Shown piece after piece: positions 36,801-51,800 of a stretch of DNA of 64,000 nt. Under the pieces are notes generated by a model. That model did not search any database and was not told the origin of the DNA. It worked only from the letters and a program-made list of their open reading frames with translations. Every line of letters starts with the position of its first letter. Positions within the stretch are counted from its first letter, which is position 1. Source of the stretch: Serripes groenlandicus (lineage: Eukaryota; Mollusca; Bivalvia; Cardiida; Cardiidae); contig JASEVX010000010.1 of NCBI GenBank assembly GCA_031761405.1, positions 35,006,753 through 35,070,752 on the forward strand, written 5' to 3'. A program made the translations under genes and the position numbers.

Positions 36801-39800
36801 AATACAATTTATTGATTAAAAGAAATAGTTTTTTCAAACATGTTACATAGTTTTCTTTACAAATTATAATGTTGGTTGCTCCCTATTCAATTACGCAACC
36901 CCATGGTACAACATTAAAACCTATTCAATACTGACACCGCGTTTCCACGAGGCGTCAATGATATAACGTGTTTTACATATACACATGTACGTAGTTAGCC
37001 ATGCTTAGTCACTCGAAGTTGCATAATGGTGATCTGTGAAGGTTCTGGAATATAAATATGTGCTTGCCGCTGTTCCAGTAGATTGTGCACAATGCTCGAA
37101 GCTTCCAATTATCTTATTCTAGACAAGCCAATTCGACTTCATGCTAGAAATTATAAACAATAATGTTCATGATAAGGGCAATCCACCACGACCGACGGAA
37201 CACCGAATTGGCAACCGAGGTTCATATTTATGATTTCTTCATGATACAATTCGGTTAATGACAAATCAGTGCATTGTTTGACTTTATTAAGATTGAATTC
37301 GGAATGATGAAATGTTTGTGAAGAAGTATATTCCCAGATACACATCTATGTCTCTGGCCAGATAGAAAGACTTGGACGATTAGTATTACCTATAAACCCC
37401 CTTAGGTTAGGCTTCAACCCCATGACAATGATCAATGTTCATTAACTGTTAAAGTTGCTGTATTCCAGATTTTTTTTATTATATTCAAAGTTTTAAAACT
37501 GTTCAAAAGTTGTCATGAAATAATAGAATCATAATTATAGGATAAAATTAAAGTAATAATTTCACTTTCCAATACCATAAACATCTGAATATTGAACGTG
37601 TATGCTTCACTTCATCTTTACTGGGTAGACATATCCAGTGAGCCACATTTTGTACATTTTGATAACTTTTAATTGACTGTTCTTCAACATTTACTGCCAA
37701 AATAGTTATGAACTACTTATTACTTACTTTGATTGCATATTATATATATTAAGAGAACTTTCAACATTTCAAAATTGTTATTTCCATCTGGAGTTCAGCA
37801 CTTTATGAGACGAGCCAATAATGAAATGATATATTTGTAAAATTATCACTTTTAAATAATCCATGATTTTAAAGTACGCTTTAACAATAATTAATTGTAA
37901 TCACGACGACTGTACACTTATACATGGCTTATCAGTTATTGTAAATTGATTTCCGAGACACGAATTGTCATATTGCAACGAACTTAAATTCAATAAGTAC
38001 TTAGGGAAATTCATTGTGACAGTCACGAGTGCTTCAAGACCCAGGATAAGCAAATTCAAATTGAATCGCATATAATATTTTTGAAATATATGAGTCGTTC
38101 CACGAGAGAACTAACAATATGGACTCTGCGTAACGTATTGAAAAAGATCAGTCTGCGACGTCCGCGCAGGTTAATCCGGGCCGACCCATTACGTATAAGG
38201 GGTATAGATTTATTGAATAATGGTTCCTGAAACAGAAAATCCTTCTGAGGCAAAAGGTGTCTGTCCGGGTTAGCCCGCGCGGCATGCTTAGTCTGATCCG
38301 ATTCGATACTTTACACAGAGTCCAAAATGTTGATTTTCACGTGGAATGGTTCATATACATTTACCATAACAGGTGATGGCAGTACGACTTATATAAATCT
38401 GAACCACCATTGGAAAACGATGCCAGGAAATGCTGGTTTAAATGAACCCAAATACGTTATTCTGGATTATATCCACAAGTTTTTACCAAAGGCCAAACTC
38501 ATAATGGCTGTCAGGGATCCTGTGGATAGGTGAGCTGTTTATTAATAATTATTTTATGTGTATACTGATGTATGTTTGTTAACATTTACGAACAGTCTTA
38601 GTTTAGTTCAAATTTATGTATTTTACATCGATTGCGAAACAAGCACTCACCTTATAATAATCACGCTCGATGTCTGCTTTCTAGAGACTTAACCAGTAAC
38701 TTAACTTAACTGCTCCGTTTGTGTGGAAAAATACCGAATTCAGAACCCGCTCATGATGGGACTCGAACCCGGGACCTTTGGTACGAGAAGCAGACGCTCT
38801 ACCTATGCACCACTTCTTCCACACAAACACAAGCACACCTGCAGTTTGATCTAGCTCTTCACTGCTAGCCAACTATTATCGCAGAAGGTTGCAAGTACCT
38901 TCTCTAAATCGGTGTCTAGTTAGGGCCATTTGGATCTTTAGCATAGCAGTACAGGTATATATTCCACACGTGGATTACTAACTTAAAGATTGGTTTACCT
39001 GGAGCAAAGATTATTTAAACTTGACATAAATACGTGAAGATTGACGTTCAATTTAAACCTGCTTTGGTCATTTATTTTACAAAACGAATCCAGCTCCATA
39101 TTTTTAAGTGTTTCATACTCACTCGCGCTTTACGCAACACTGTCGGTTTTAGTTATTACCATGCCCGTATGTCTGTATGTCTGTCCGTCCGGTCTATACT
39201 TTCAGCATTAAGACATCAAAAACGCAAACTTTTCACAAACGTTACTCATGATCTGAGTCTATGGCAATGGCTCAAGTATAAGATAAACACATTCTGAAAT
39301 ACGTCCACCGTGCTTGGGCTTAAGTCACGTCAAGTTGAATAATTGAAGTTTAACGCCATTTCCAACGGTATTATGGTTATATCCGCAGCACCCATTTTAC
39401 CTAACATGTGTTTTCTGACATCACCGAACCTGTTCTCCTCGCAACATTCAAAACAAGCAATATGCTACCGTCCATCATAGACTAGACGCTATTAAAAATA
39501 TCTTGCGAATTACCAGAACGAATGAATGGCTGAGATAAGTTTCCAGCCTAAGACCTCCTGCTTTACCTCTTTCTGTGCCAAAGGCAATATTGATGATTTT
39601 GCAAACAATACAGATTCAGGTGAGTCAGCTTGTGTGTATAGTTTATCCTAAGATGTATTCATGTATTTATTCATTAGTTTCAGCATTTGGGTCAATCGTT
39701 TTAGCATTGGGTCATTAGTTTCAGAATTGGGTCATTAGTTTTAGTAGTGGGTCATTAGTTTCAATAGTGGGTCGTTTCAGATTGTATTCCGACTACTACT

Positions 39801-42800
39801 TCACATTTAAACGAGATGAGGATGTCATAAACAAGGCGAGTCCGCAGCATTTCCATGAAGTTGTTGTGAAAGCAATACAAGATTACCGACTGTGTTTGAA
39901 CGCCCATTCATTGCGCTTTTGCGTTTACAACAAGGACCTGTTTAATTATAACGAACCGTTGTTCAGATTCGGGGTAACTACATATACGTTTATTAATGTT
40001 TTCCCTTAATGTACTATATATGGAATATGTACTTTCCATCATTGATCGTGTATTAGTTACTGTACATTAAGCGAAGATTTTCAGAAATGTTTCAAAGTCA
40101 TTATATAGTTTTCTGGACATCTTAATTTATTTTTTCGGAGGACTATACACTTGAGATTATTTTGATAATGTATTGAATGAGAATGAGAGAATATAATACC
40201 AGAGGACTAGATAAGAGGGATCGAACTGGTCTTTTCCCCACACTATTTATCGTATTTCTCAACAAAATCCTATGTATTGAGTACTCAAAAGAATCGTCTC
40301 ACTAAGACGGTTCTTTTGAGTACCCACAACATATGGTTTGAATATCAAATAAGGATTTGAGAACATGAAAAATGTACGTCATCTAGAACTCTGATAGTAC
40401 CATATCTCACTATACGAGTTGAAATAGTGTTGGCTCTCTCTAATCAAATTATAAAATATGTTGCTACATGACTCTGGGTTTTACTTTATATTTATCTGTT
40501 ACATGTATGTGAATAGCTGCAATTTGAGCTGAATATTGCAACTTGTTGTATTTTAATGTTATGTAAAGCCGAGTGCGAGTGCAAAAAACACAGAAAAGTT
40601 AAGTTCCTAATGTGCCCGGGACACATGTCGTCTGCTGCAGTGGCGTCAGACAGCGACTATATGTGAAAACTACCTGTTATTAATTGATTGAATGGTGCTT
40701 AACGTCGCTTTCAACAATGTTTCAGTGATATCATTGCGTACAAGTAATACTGGTCCTTTTATCCTGACACTAGTCAGTCAGTCGTAATGATAACCTGCAA
40801 CCATGAGCGCCAAGGAGGGCAGCCATTACTACCATGTATAAGTATTTGGTATGACCCGGCCGGGAATCGAACCCGTGATCTCCCGCACCCGAGGCGGATG
40901 ATCAACCATTACACCACCAAGGGGGTTCCTGTTACATGACAATAGTTAATAATTAAAAAAAGGGAGATACATACACATCTGTTGCATGTTTGTTTGGTAA
41001 CACTGTACAATGAAGATAGTATAGTTCATGTAAAAACGGCATTACGTGTAAGTCTATCCGTTAGTTTTATCAGTATGTTCAATTCCAAGTACAAGTAAGA
41101 TGATTTTCTCAATTCGATTTTTTATCTATTTCTCTATTATCTCACTTTTTTATTATGAATGCATAGAGATAATCAACAAGTATGCAACGTAGGAAACCTT
41201 CACAAAGAGGAGTAAACTGGATCTTGTGTATATCATATAGCTCAATTACAACTAATATACAGTCTAAGATGTAGGCATGATGTTACAGATATTGTGAGAA
41301 CCCGCAATACATAGGCATTGGTTCACTTGGTTGAGTGCATGAGAACATGTACAAGTTGGCATATCTGAACAGTGTAGGTTAAGATCATCGTATCCATCTG
41401 CTCACGATCTTCTAACAAGTTTGTTTTCGTATTGTGTGAACAGTGTATATCGCGATCAGAGAGTGCGGATACACACAGTTTGATAGGGATCTTTGATGTT
41501 CACAAAAGCCAGCTTGAACCCTTTTCTCTTGCATTGGCTCAATTTAATTAGGATTTGAGACCATGGAATGAGTAAACTATTTAGATATTTGTTAAATAAT
41601 AACGATTTAGATATGGTAATTATTTAAAAATAAAAAATCTAGGATAAGCATTATAGATACCGATGGGTATGTTATGTTGGTACCAAAAGCACACACACAA
41701 CAACTGTTTGCATATTACTTTCGTTTATAAACGCCTCTGTCTACTTGTGTAGATTCTGATAAGGGGTACCAATTTGTACATTGTCTACTTGTGAAGATTA
41801 TGATAAGGGGTACCAATGTGTACCTTGTCTACGCGTGTAGATTCTGATAAGGGGAACCAATTTGTTCCTTGTCTTCTTTTATATATTATGATAAGGGGTA
41901 CCACTGTGTACCTTGTCTACGTGTATAGATTATGATAAGGGGAACCAATTTGTACCTTGTCTACTTGTGCAGATTTTGATAAGGGGTACCAGTTTGTACT
42001 TTGTCTAATTGGTTATATTCTGATAAGGGGTACCAATATGTACTTGTGTATATTCCTATAAGGGTTACCAATTTGTACCGTGTCTTCCTGTGTAGATACT
42101 GATAAGGGTAACCAATGTGTACCTTGTCTAATTGGTTATATTATGTTAACGGTTACCAATTTGTACCTTGTCTACTTGTGTAGATTCTGATAATGTGTAC
42201 CATTTTGTACCTTGTCTACTTGATTATAGTCTGATAAGGGGTGCCATCTTGTTTCTTGTCTACATGTACTTGGCGAGATTCTGATCATGGGTACCCATGT
42301 GTTCCTTTTATACTTGTGTAGATCTGGGTAAGGGGTACCAATGTGTAATTATCTACTTTCGTTGGTTATATTCTGATAACGGTTACCAATTTCTACCTTG
42401 TCTACTTGTGTAGATTCTGATAATTTGTACCATTTTGTACCTTGTCTACTTGATTATAGTCTGATAGGGGGTACCATCTTGATCCTTATCTACATGTACT
42501 TTGTTAGATTCTGATAAGGGATACCAAGGTGTACATTGTCTATTCGTGTAGAGTCTGATAAGGGATACCAATGTGTACCTAGTCTGCTCGTGTAAAGTCT
42601 GATAAGGGATAACAATGTGTACCTTTTTTACTCGTGTATAATCTGATAAGGGGTACAGCTGTGTAACTTGTCTACTTGTGTCGAGTATGATGTGTTAAGA
42701 GGTACAGTTAAGAACATCATAAAATTGACAAATTTACCGTTCACGATCTGTTCCGTTCCTTTCATTTCCGCTCCGCTCACGTTCCAATCCGCTCTTAAAG

Positions 42801-45800
42801 CGTTCTGTCCTTCAAATCATTGTGATTACTTTTTTCCGTTCCGATCAAATTAAATTTTTACGCTCACTGAGAATGCTTTTGTTCGATCAAAAGTAGTTTC
42901 GTAAAATAATTATCTAGTAGATTGTTGCAACCGCTCAATGAGCGAAGCATTCATGTGTTTGGAATCTTTCATTCCGTCTGATTGTTTTGTTCAGAACGCA
43001 AAATTCCTTTCCGCTCTAAAAGCGTTCCTACTTCGTTCCAATCACGCACACGATCCAATCACGTTCTACTTAGATTGTCAATTGCATACTGTACTTAACT
43101 GTCAATCTCATTAAAATCAGACCAAAAAACTTCTATGTACGTATATATTGGATCTGACTACAGGTCATATTAGGTCGTCTCAAATTGACCCAACTCATTT
43201 AAATAATCATAAGCCGGTGCTCGTTTGTTTGTCCAATGAAATCGCACTATACAACAAACGCTCGGTTTCTGCTTCAAAATGGCTGCGTCTATAGAAACAG
43301 GAGAAACGATCGAGAATGTTTTACATCAATTCGAAGTGCAAAAGTTTAAGCCTGAACAAAAGCAGATATTTCACTGCATTTGGTTCGGTAGAGATTGCAT
43401 AGCTGTTTTGCCTACAGGATACGGAAAATCGTTACCATATCAGACAACTATTTCTGCAAAGAGCCTTGAAAATCAGTCATATATGGGAAAATTATCGTTT
43501 GTTGCCTATTGGTGTCATTGATGGAATATTAAGTGCATCGTATCAACGGATCTAAAGGCGATTTACAAAGGTATAGTGTATGTTATTATTTTTATCTTAT
43601 ATCATTACTTCATTATTAATTTACCTGTGAAGTGATAAGGTTATTACACGATATTGGTTAAAATTCTTACAAATGTGAAAGTACCTGACAAAATAAATAA
43701 GGTAGATCTAAAGAAATTTGAATAATGACTGACAATATGTAATTTCAGCAACGTATCTGTAGTTTAATTTAATATGTATTGATTCATTAAATGATCCATT
43801 GCTGCTAGTCATGTCATAATGAATGTGAAACTATTTGATATTAACATTGTCTATATTTTGATAGAAAATTTAAGACATTCATTCCATGTTCATTTTGGCT
43901 TTCACATTTGTGTCCTCTTGCAAAGAAATAGACTAAGCAAAAACTACATATGATTTGTTGAAGCAATCAAACTGCAGTGGATGGATTCCAACGTTTACAA
44001 ATCCATACAAACAGGGACTACTTGTAGTCCCAGGTACATATAACATTTTTGACACAGACTGTTGACCCTATCCAACCTAAAGACCCATTTTGACGCATCT
44101 GCAACAGATGACTTTTTGAAAACAAGCAATTTCTCATTTTGCCACAATTTTTCAACTTTTTTTCAGTAATTATACCTTTATTTCTAGAGATTTTCTATAT
44201 ATTGAGTAGATGTTTTCAAAGGAAACAGACTTAAACCTTTCCAACAAACACACGCTTTCCGACGCCTATGCAGCAGACGACTTTAGGAAACTTTAGGGGT
44301 TAAAATATAAACATAATAATGATAATTTAATATAACATAGAATGTTTACTTTGCTTCCCTAACTAGCCAAACCCATGTTGACATATCCCTATTTGAATAC
44401 TTTTCATTTATTGCAGGTGAAAGTGTTGAAGGTGATGAACAAATAAAAAATGGTGATTTTGACACTATGTTTGCTTCTCCTCAATCTGACTAAAGTACAC
44501 GATCTGACCAAATGTAAGCGTTAATAGGAGATGATTTTAATGAGATAGTCTGATTGGCTTCGCCTGAAACTTTGGTTGGGGACAAGAACTGGAGATTAGT
44601 TATACAACAGTGCAATGTATCCCTTCTGGTGATTGATGAATTCCACACAGTAACTAAATGGTTAGTATGAGCTGTATTAAACCTTTCCCACATACAACAT
44701 ATCTGCAGCAAGTAACTTTGCAAACATCAAAGTGAAATGTAAAAAATATTTAAAGATGAAGGGATTTATAACCTTTGTAAATCTAGGAGTTGTGAGTTAG
44801 AACCCCAGCTCTGTCAACATTCTTTCCAACGTTTGACATGCATCACTGAGACAAGCGTAGTTCGTCTTCCACATTATGGGCTTACTGTCTATGTTTAAAA
44901 CCAGCCAGTTACTTCAGTTTAAAACCCTTTCCCTCATACAGCAATTCTGCAGCAGACGACTTTAAACGTATTTTGTCAAAAAATAGAAAATCTCCATAAT
45001 TGAATGGATAACCTATGACAAAAAGTGGAAAACATTGTGTCAAAAGAAATAATTGCGTGTTTTGTGCAATTTTTTTCTTTTGTCACTATGTTTTCAAAAA
45101 GCCGACTGCTGGAGATGCGTCAGAAAGCGTCTATATGAGGGAAATATTAAGGGTTAAATCATTTAAGTCAGGAGACACATGTAAAGATGAACTTGTTGTC
45201 GTGATATAACTGCAATATTGTAGAAAATGGCGTTAAACCCCAAACCAATTAAGAAGAATTAAAAATGATTTGTCAAAAGTAGAAATAGCTCATCCTAAAT
45301 TTGTCTGCTGCATATATATGTGTCAGAAAGCTCTGATACGACTGGATGTCATGCAGTCTGGTTTGAATGATAAGAAACTAAGCACATAAATGTTCCTTCT
45401 GTTTTTAAGAATAGTGACATGAGCCTATCAAAGGACCATCCTCTAAAGCCATGCATGTACCTTTTAATATGAACAAGTGTATGAAAGGGTACCGTTAAGG
45501 AAGATAGCTAGTGTGTTATGGCTTCAAATTTCACTTTTAAAGTCATTCTTTTCTTCATCCAGACAACATTTGAAGCCTTTGCAGCAGATGACTTTTGAAA
45601 ACATTGTGGCAAAACATTGTGAGCAATTTCGCAGTTTGCCAAAATGTTTTCAACTCTATTCAATTAACTAATTATCATGTAGATATTTTCAATAGTTTTG
45701 CATAGTTTTGCAAAGTTGTGTTCTGCTGAGTTGCAGTTTGTCACAAAAGGTTAAAGATCAACTTTGAAAAAGCTGACTAAACCCATATCAATTTTAGAAT

Positions 45801-48800
45801 TGAAAATTATTGAAGACAAAGAAACAAATAATTAATTTCTAAACTTATCTTTCAGGGGTGAAGATGAAAGGGGAAGAGCAGCCTTCAGGAAGTGGTTTTC
45901 TAACATTGGGGAGCTTAGAGCATTGTGTACACAGAAATGTCGTCGACAAGAAGCATTGTCTTTGTTTCTTACAAAGTTCGAACTTTCACCCCTTGCTCTG
46001 ACATGTAATGTTCATAGTTGCTGTGATGTCTGTGAACTATCATGTAATTGTGGTAATTGCCAAAAGTTGCCGTTTGAAAACATCTTTCTAGATTACGATG
46101 CCAGAAATAAAGAACCTAGCGAAGAAGTTGAATCCAACTCTGATACAGTATCACATAAATCTTCCGATTCTGATAATGAGTAATTTATGTTTTTTCCACA
46201 CTATTTTCAAATTTCGCAGTTGATTAACCATACTAGGGTTTTAAGAGATTTTCCAATTTTTTCAAAGTAAAATAGTCTGATCAGACTGTGACATACTCAC
46301 AATATTATACAACCCTTTACCACATGAATAAACCTTGTTGATATCAACCAAAAGAGAGTGATTTGACTAAGTTTAACAGTATACCTCTACCACCTCAGTG
46401 CTTTGAGACAGAAATGGTAAAAAACATGATCAGTATGCGAGATATTTACAGTCTGATTGTTTTGCTGATTGTTCTTGGGTGGTAAAATACTGTAAGTATT
46501 GCATACAACATTATGGGAGAGAGCATTGATCTACAAGGTATTACATAATATGAGAATTTAATTTTTCAATATTTGGTGAAATAACAGATCTCCCTGCACA
46601 TGTAAGTTACATAATCAAAATAGACACTATTTTTCAGAATTTTAATCAAAGCTTTTATTAACAAACAGATGTCCAGATAAGGAGGGGTATTCAGCTCTTT
46701 TCCGCACAATTTCTCTTTTATTATTAAAGCAAACCCTATGTTGTAGGTACTCAAAAGAATCATCTCACTGAGACGATTCTTTTTGAGTACCCACAACATA
46801 GGGTTAGAGGGTCAAATAAGGACTTTAGAACATGCAAAACGCCCCTTATCTAAAGCTCTGGACAAACAGTGCAGATCCAGATTAGATGACATATGCGTAG
46901 GTTGATCTAAGGTGACCATTTTTGAACATTCCCTAAGGTTGCTTTTCCTAGACCAGAGATTTGCAACCTAAATTGATCACATTGCCTGAAATAGACAAGT
47001 GTTCTGACAAGCTGTGTATACCAAGATCAGTTATTGTGTACAACATAATAAAACACAGTGTTTTATACTTGGACATAAATAAATTGATACATGTATATGT
47101 TAAAACAAAATGTACAGGCTTATCTTGACATTAGTAACCAATTATGTGTCAAATGTAACCATTTCCCACTTATAGATGCAATATAGATAGATGCAATTTG
47201 ACACATCTCCAGTAGATGACTCTTGTCACATTGTGGCAAAAGAAGAAATTGTTCTTGGTGGATAATTTCTCCTTTTCCACAAGTTTCTCAAATCTATTCA
47301 ATTATCATACTTTCATTTAAAGAGATTTTCCATGATTTTTGGCCGGATTGCTCTAGCAATTCCGGTCTATAGATTGGCGATGTCCGTCTGTCCGTCAACA
47401 TTTTGGTTAAAGTTTTAGGTTGAGGCAAACTCTCAGCACTGGAAAGGGTTACAAACTTAAAACTTTGCCTGAAGGTAACCAGTAACAAGTTCTATTGATT
47501 TATATGGTTACTTTGACCTTGACCTTGGTTTGTCTATTTTCAAGGTCAAATTGCCGACAATCCGGCTTTACCGTCTTCAGCGGTTTCCTGTGTGTGTATG
47601 TTTTCAATGTATTCTGCTGCAGATTTGTTGTATGTGGAAAGGCTTAACACATTCACTAAAGTAGTCCAAGACCATTTTAAAAACATCTATGCAAAATCTC
47701 TAAAATATCATATTATAAATTTTGAATAGAGTTTTAAATCTTGTTGCAAAAGGAGGAATTGTTCATAATGATAAATTTTCTTTTTGCCACAATGTTTTCA
47801 AAATTGATCTGATGCAGATGTTTCCAAATGCGTCTTCAAAGGGGAAAGGGTTTAAGCTTGAAATGTGACTATATATGGTTATCAGCACAACATGTTCATG
47901 ATAGTCATTCATGTCTTTCCTAAGATAAGAGAAAGATTTTTATGAATCCTTTTCATAATGAGAATTTTTTAAGTGAGTAAATCTTCAGAAAACAAGTCTT
48001 AAAAATATGTACAAAGGGAAAGATTTCAATTAGATCCAATTATTACAAATTGTTATACAAAACCAGTTCAGTTGTTGTCTTATTATATATTTTTTATCTG
48101 TACATTGAAATACAAATTAATTGAAATATTATGTTATATCTAAACCCAATTGAATACATTGTGGCAAAAGTAGTGGTTTATGATGAACAAATTCTACTTT
48201 TGCCGCAATATTTTCATACAAAAAATCTTAACGCAGAAGACTGATGACCTCTTGTCAAAATGTTTGCTTATTATAAGCAATTTATCATTTTGCTACAATG
48301 CTTTTGAAATGTTGTCGGTTGCAAATTCAGCTGCTGGTTGGTGAGGGTTTATTTCTGCAAAGAGAAAAAGAATGAACTCCTATTAAGCTAGAAATGAGGA
48401 TCCTTCAAACGACGATAAGAAGTTAAAGATCTTTGTCTGTGTATCAATGTGGAAAGTCCAGATATAGTGTTTGAATATGGATTACGGGAAACATTTTTGC
48501 ATTTTACATTCCTAGTTTGATGGTGAAAGATTTCTAATTTAAATAGATCTCTTGCCACTTTGTGTGGAATTGTCAATTTAAAAACCATTAACATATAGTC
48601 CTGAAGTTCATCCTTACTTGTGACACTTGCTTTAGTATTAATCTGATAGTCATTATAACTATGTGCTTTCACTTCATGGGTTTTTAGACTTGCCACATAT
48701 GCATATGTTCTTTCACAGAAATGACATTTATAGCGTCCATTTTCAAAATTTGAGATCCAATAATTCTCAGGATTTTCACTGTCATCTATCACTTCATGCA

Positions 48801-51800
48801 AGGATGAACATATATCTGTTGAGTCTTCAAAAAACCATTGTTTTACAATACATGTGCAAACTCCATTCAACCATTCTAATTTCTCTGCATTTGTCATACC
48901 TGTGAAATTATCTGGAAACGGCACTTTTGGAAAGTTTTCCGAGTTGTCTGGAATCGTGTCAATACCTAAATGATTCAAAAACATACTTAATGTAATGGCT
49001 TCCAATACCGCATAGTACAGCATTTTATATGCTCTATACTCATTCTTAACATTTCCCTTTACATTCCTGTAATTAAGCATATTTCTGTAGAAGGGAACTT
49101 ATCCTTTATCTGCTGCATTTTCAACACCATATGTCAATTTTGTAATAGCCTGAAAAATCAACCAAAAAAAGGGAAGCAATAAAATTTCAAATTTGTGTAT
49201 GTATCTTTAATTCTATTTTAATTTGGATCAGAATTGATACATTACTTTGTATTTCATTTACTATAGAGAATATTTTTTCCATGCACACACAATATATATA
49301 TATATCAAGATTTAATAAGGTAGTACTTCTTAAATTTGAAGTTAATCAAATATCATTGAAAGCTTATATTATCCTTTTCCCACATTCAGGTTGAGACATG
49401 ATAGACCTTTCCCTCGCATAGACGCTTTCTGACGCCTCTGCAGCAGACGGTTTTTTGAAAACATAGTGACAAAATAAGAAATTGCTCAAAATGAGAAAGT
49501 TCTCCTTTTGCCACAATGTTTTCCACTTGAAGTCATAGGTTATCCTTTCAATTATAGAGACTTTCAATTTTTTGATAAAATATGTTCAAAGTCGTCTGCT
49601 GCAGAATTGTTGTATGAGGTAAAGGGATAGCTCAGTTGAAAACCATAAGATTTTTCAATCGAGAGTTGTGAGTTTAATCTCTTGCTTGGATTTTCATTCA
49701 TTCTGATGTTTGAAGAAAATGAATGAGTGAATGTAAACTATGTATGCATTGCAGTATACCTCTAGAAAATTCATCAGCCTGTGGAAATCTTCAATTTTTG
49801 ATATAAACCCTTCCAAGCGCTCACGAGGACTCTCGGCATTTTTCATAGCCATTTGTGCACACTGAACCCTTTCATCTGTCAATCTATCACCTGTATAAAA
49901 ATAAGCATGACTGTGTTTAGATGAAAAGAACATAAGTTTTTCATTATTGCTAGAATCTTGATATTTAATATATTGGTTTATCATGAATATATTACAAACC
50001 ACTATTAAATTATGCTGTTTTTAGCTCTACTGGCCAAAGGCCAGAAGAGCTTTTGTGATGGCGTTGTGTCTGTCGTCCGTGAGTGAGCGAGTCCGTCAAC
50101 AATTGCTTGTGAACACGATAAAGTCTTTTACAGTAGTTAGATATCCATGACAGCTCAGTTCCTTTTGCAAACCAGCCAGATCCACCCATGCAAGACTGGA
50201 TTATGGCCGTTGAAATTGTCAAATTTGCTATAATAGAGCTTGTGAACACAATAGAGGCTCCATTTACTATCTGATCTTCACCAAACTTAGATAGTAGTTA
50301 AATATTGATGATAGTTCGGTTCCTTTCGAAAACCAGCCAGATGTGCCCTTCCATGACTGGATTATGGCCCTTAAAATTGTCAAAATTGTAAAAATTGCTA
50401 TAATACAGCTTGTGAACACAATACTATCCAATCTTCACCATAAATACATGCTCTGGATTGAAAATGACAGTAGAGCATAGGCCCTTGTTGGCCTCTTGTT
50501 TAATAAGAAGGCTGTGTGATTGTGTGGCTGTATTGTTCACCAGCTTGACACTTACTTCAGATGAGTATAAGACCAGCAGAGTATAGCTATGTTAATTTTA
50601 CTCTATAAATGAAACCAGTGCTAAGCCATTCCCACACTCAGTCACTTTTTGATACCTATGCAGCAGGTGATTTCAAAAGAATCTGGAAAATGGAGAAATT
50701 ATTACAATGAACAATTCCTCCTTTTGCCAAAATGTCGTCATCTTTTTTCCCATTATTGTTCTAAAAGTTATAGTGAGTGTCCATTTGTTGAAGCATAATG
50801 TTTTTAAAGTTGACCGCTGCAGATGTGTTGTATTTGGGCAAGGGTAAGTGGGTTGAAAACATGATATCTTGGCTTGTTTTTTCTAATGAACCTTACCTCC
50901 AAAGAAAACCGGCTCAACAATTTCTTCATTTACCATTGGCACATACTTCTCTGTCAAATTTTTCAGTAGCTGAATGACATCTTGAGTTTTGTTTTCATTA
51001 CAGTCAATCAACCCAAGAGGAAACTGAAAGCATAAACTTTGTTGTATATAGTTAAATTATAACTTGCCCACATAAATACACCAAGCCATGTATTTTAATG
51101 AATCATCAAAGCTATAAATGATCATTCCAACTCAGGCTTGTGTTATTGGACAGAGTATTAAATAACATTATGGCTATTTAATTTAAACAAAATTAATACA
51201 TACACCATCATAGATTTAATTGAATAAAATATAATGTAATACTGAAAGAACATTGATTAAACACTCAAAGAAGTGGTATTGAATGCTGTTATTTGTTTTG
51301 AGTGTGTATAATGTAAAGTGAATAAAAGGATTAAAATATAAATTATCACACAAAAAGATTAACCCTATGCTCTCTAACATACATGATTCATCAAATCAGC
51401 AGGACAATACTGAAATAATCTATAAGAAAAATTATGAGAAAATCTCTGAATTAAATTGTTAAAGTCAAAAAAGGAGTTGACACCATTGTGGTAAAAAGAA
51501 AGACTGGTCATTTTAAAACAATGACACTCCTACTTCTCCTTGTCCAGTCTTTGTGTTGAAGATCTTTTATCAAATAGGTTTATGTGATAAATTGATCATT
51601 TAAAAGCAGTAACATTTAAGAACATTGTTTAAAATTTCAAGAGATAAAGTGAGACATAAACCAGGTGTTTAGGTCCAAGGTGTAGGCCTTGTCCAGGCTT
51701 GATCTTAATGATTGTTACACCGGCATACATTGTATTCATTTATCTGAGAAAATATAGTTTTTAGTTTGTTGAATCAACAATATATTTTATGTCAATTATG

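Larger units (their letters stand above)
43279..46183 (+). pseudogene. RecQ-like DExH helicase gene, damaged
   Basis: Three exons: 43279-43570, 44417-44660 and 45856-46183. Junction phases fit. Exon 1 starts MAASIETGETIENVLHQF, then FKPEQKQIFHCIWFGRDC and Walker A, LPTGYGKSLPYQ, as in RecQ helicases. Exon 2 has ASPETLVGDKNW and the DExH box SLLVIDEFHTVTKW. Exon 3 has FRKWFSNIGELRAL, then jumps to a cysteine-rich end (CTQKCRR, NVHSCCDVCELSCNCGNC) and an acidic tail. The helicase second half (motifs III to VI) is missing, fused straight across. Exon 1 has an in-frame TGA at 43519. Exon 2 has an 84-bp extra piece with stops between two GCTTCNCCT copies. An active relative would unwind DNA, probably during transposition of this element. 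That role is inference. Confidence 0.8.

Noticed and set aside
40855..40926. Functional proline tRNA gene
   Set aside because: The anticodon arm and T arm look right, but the acceptor stem does not pair and a long SINE body follows.
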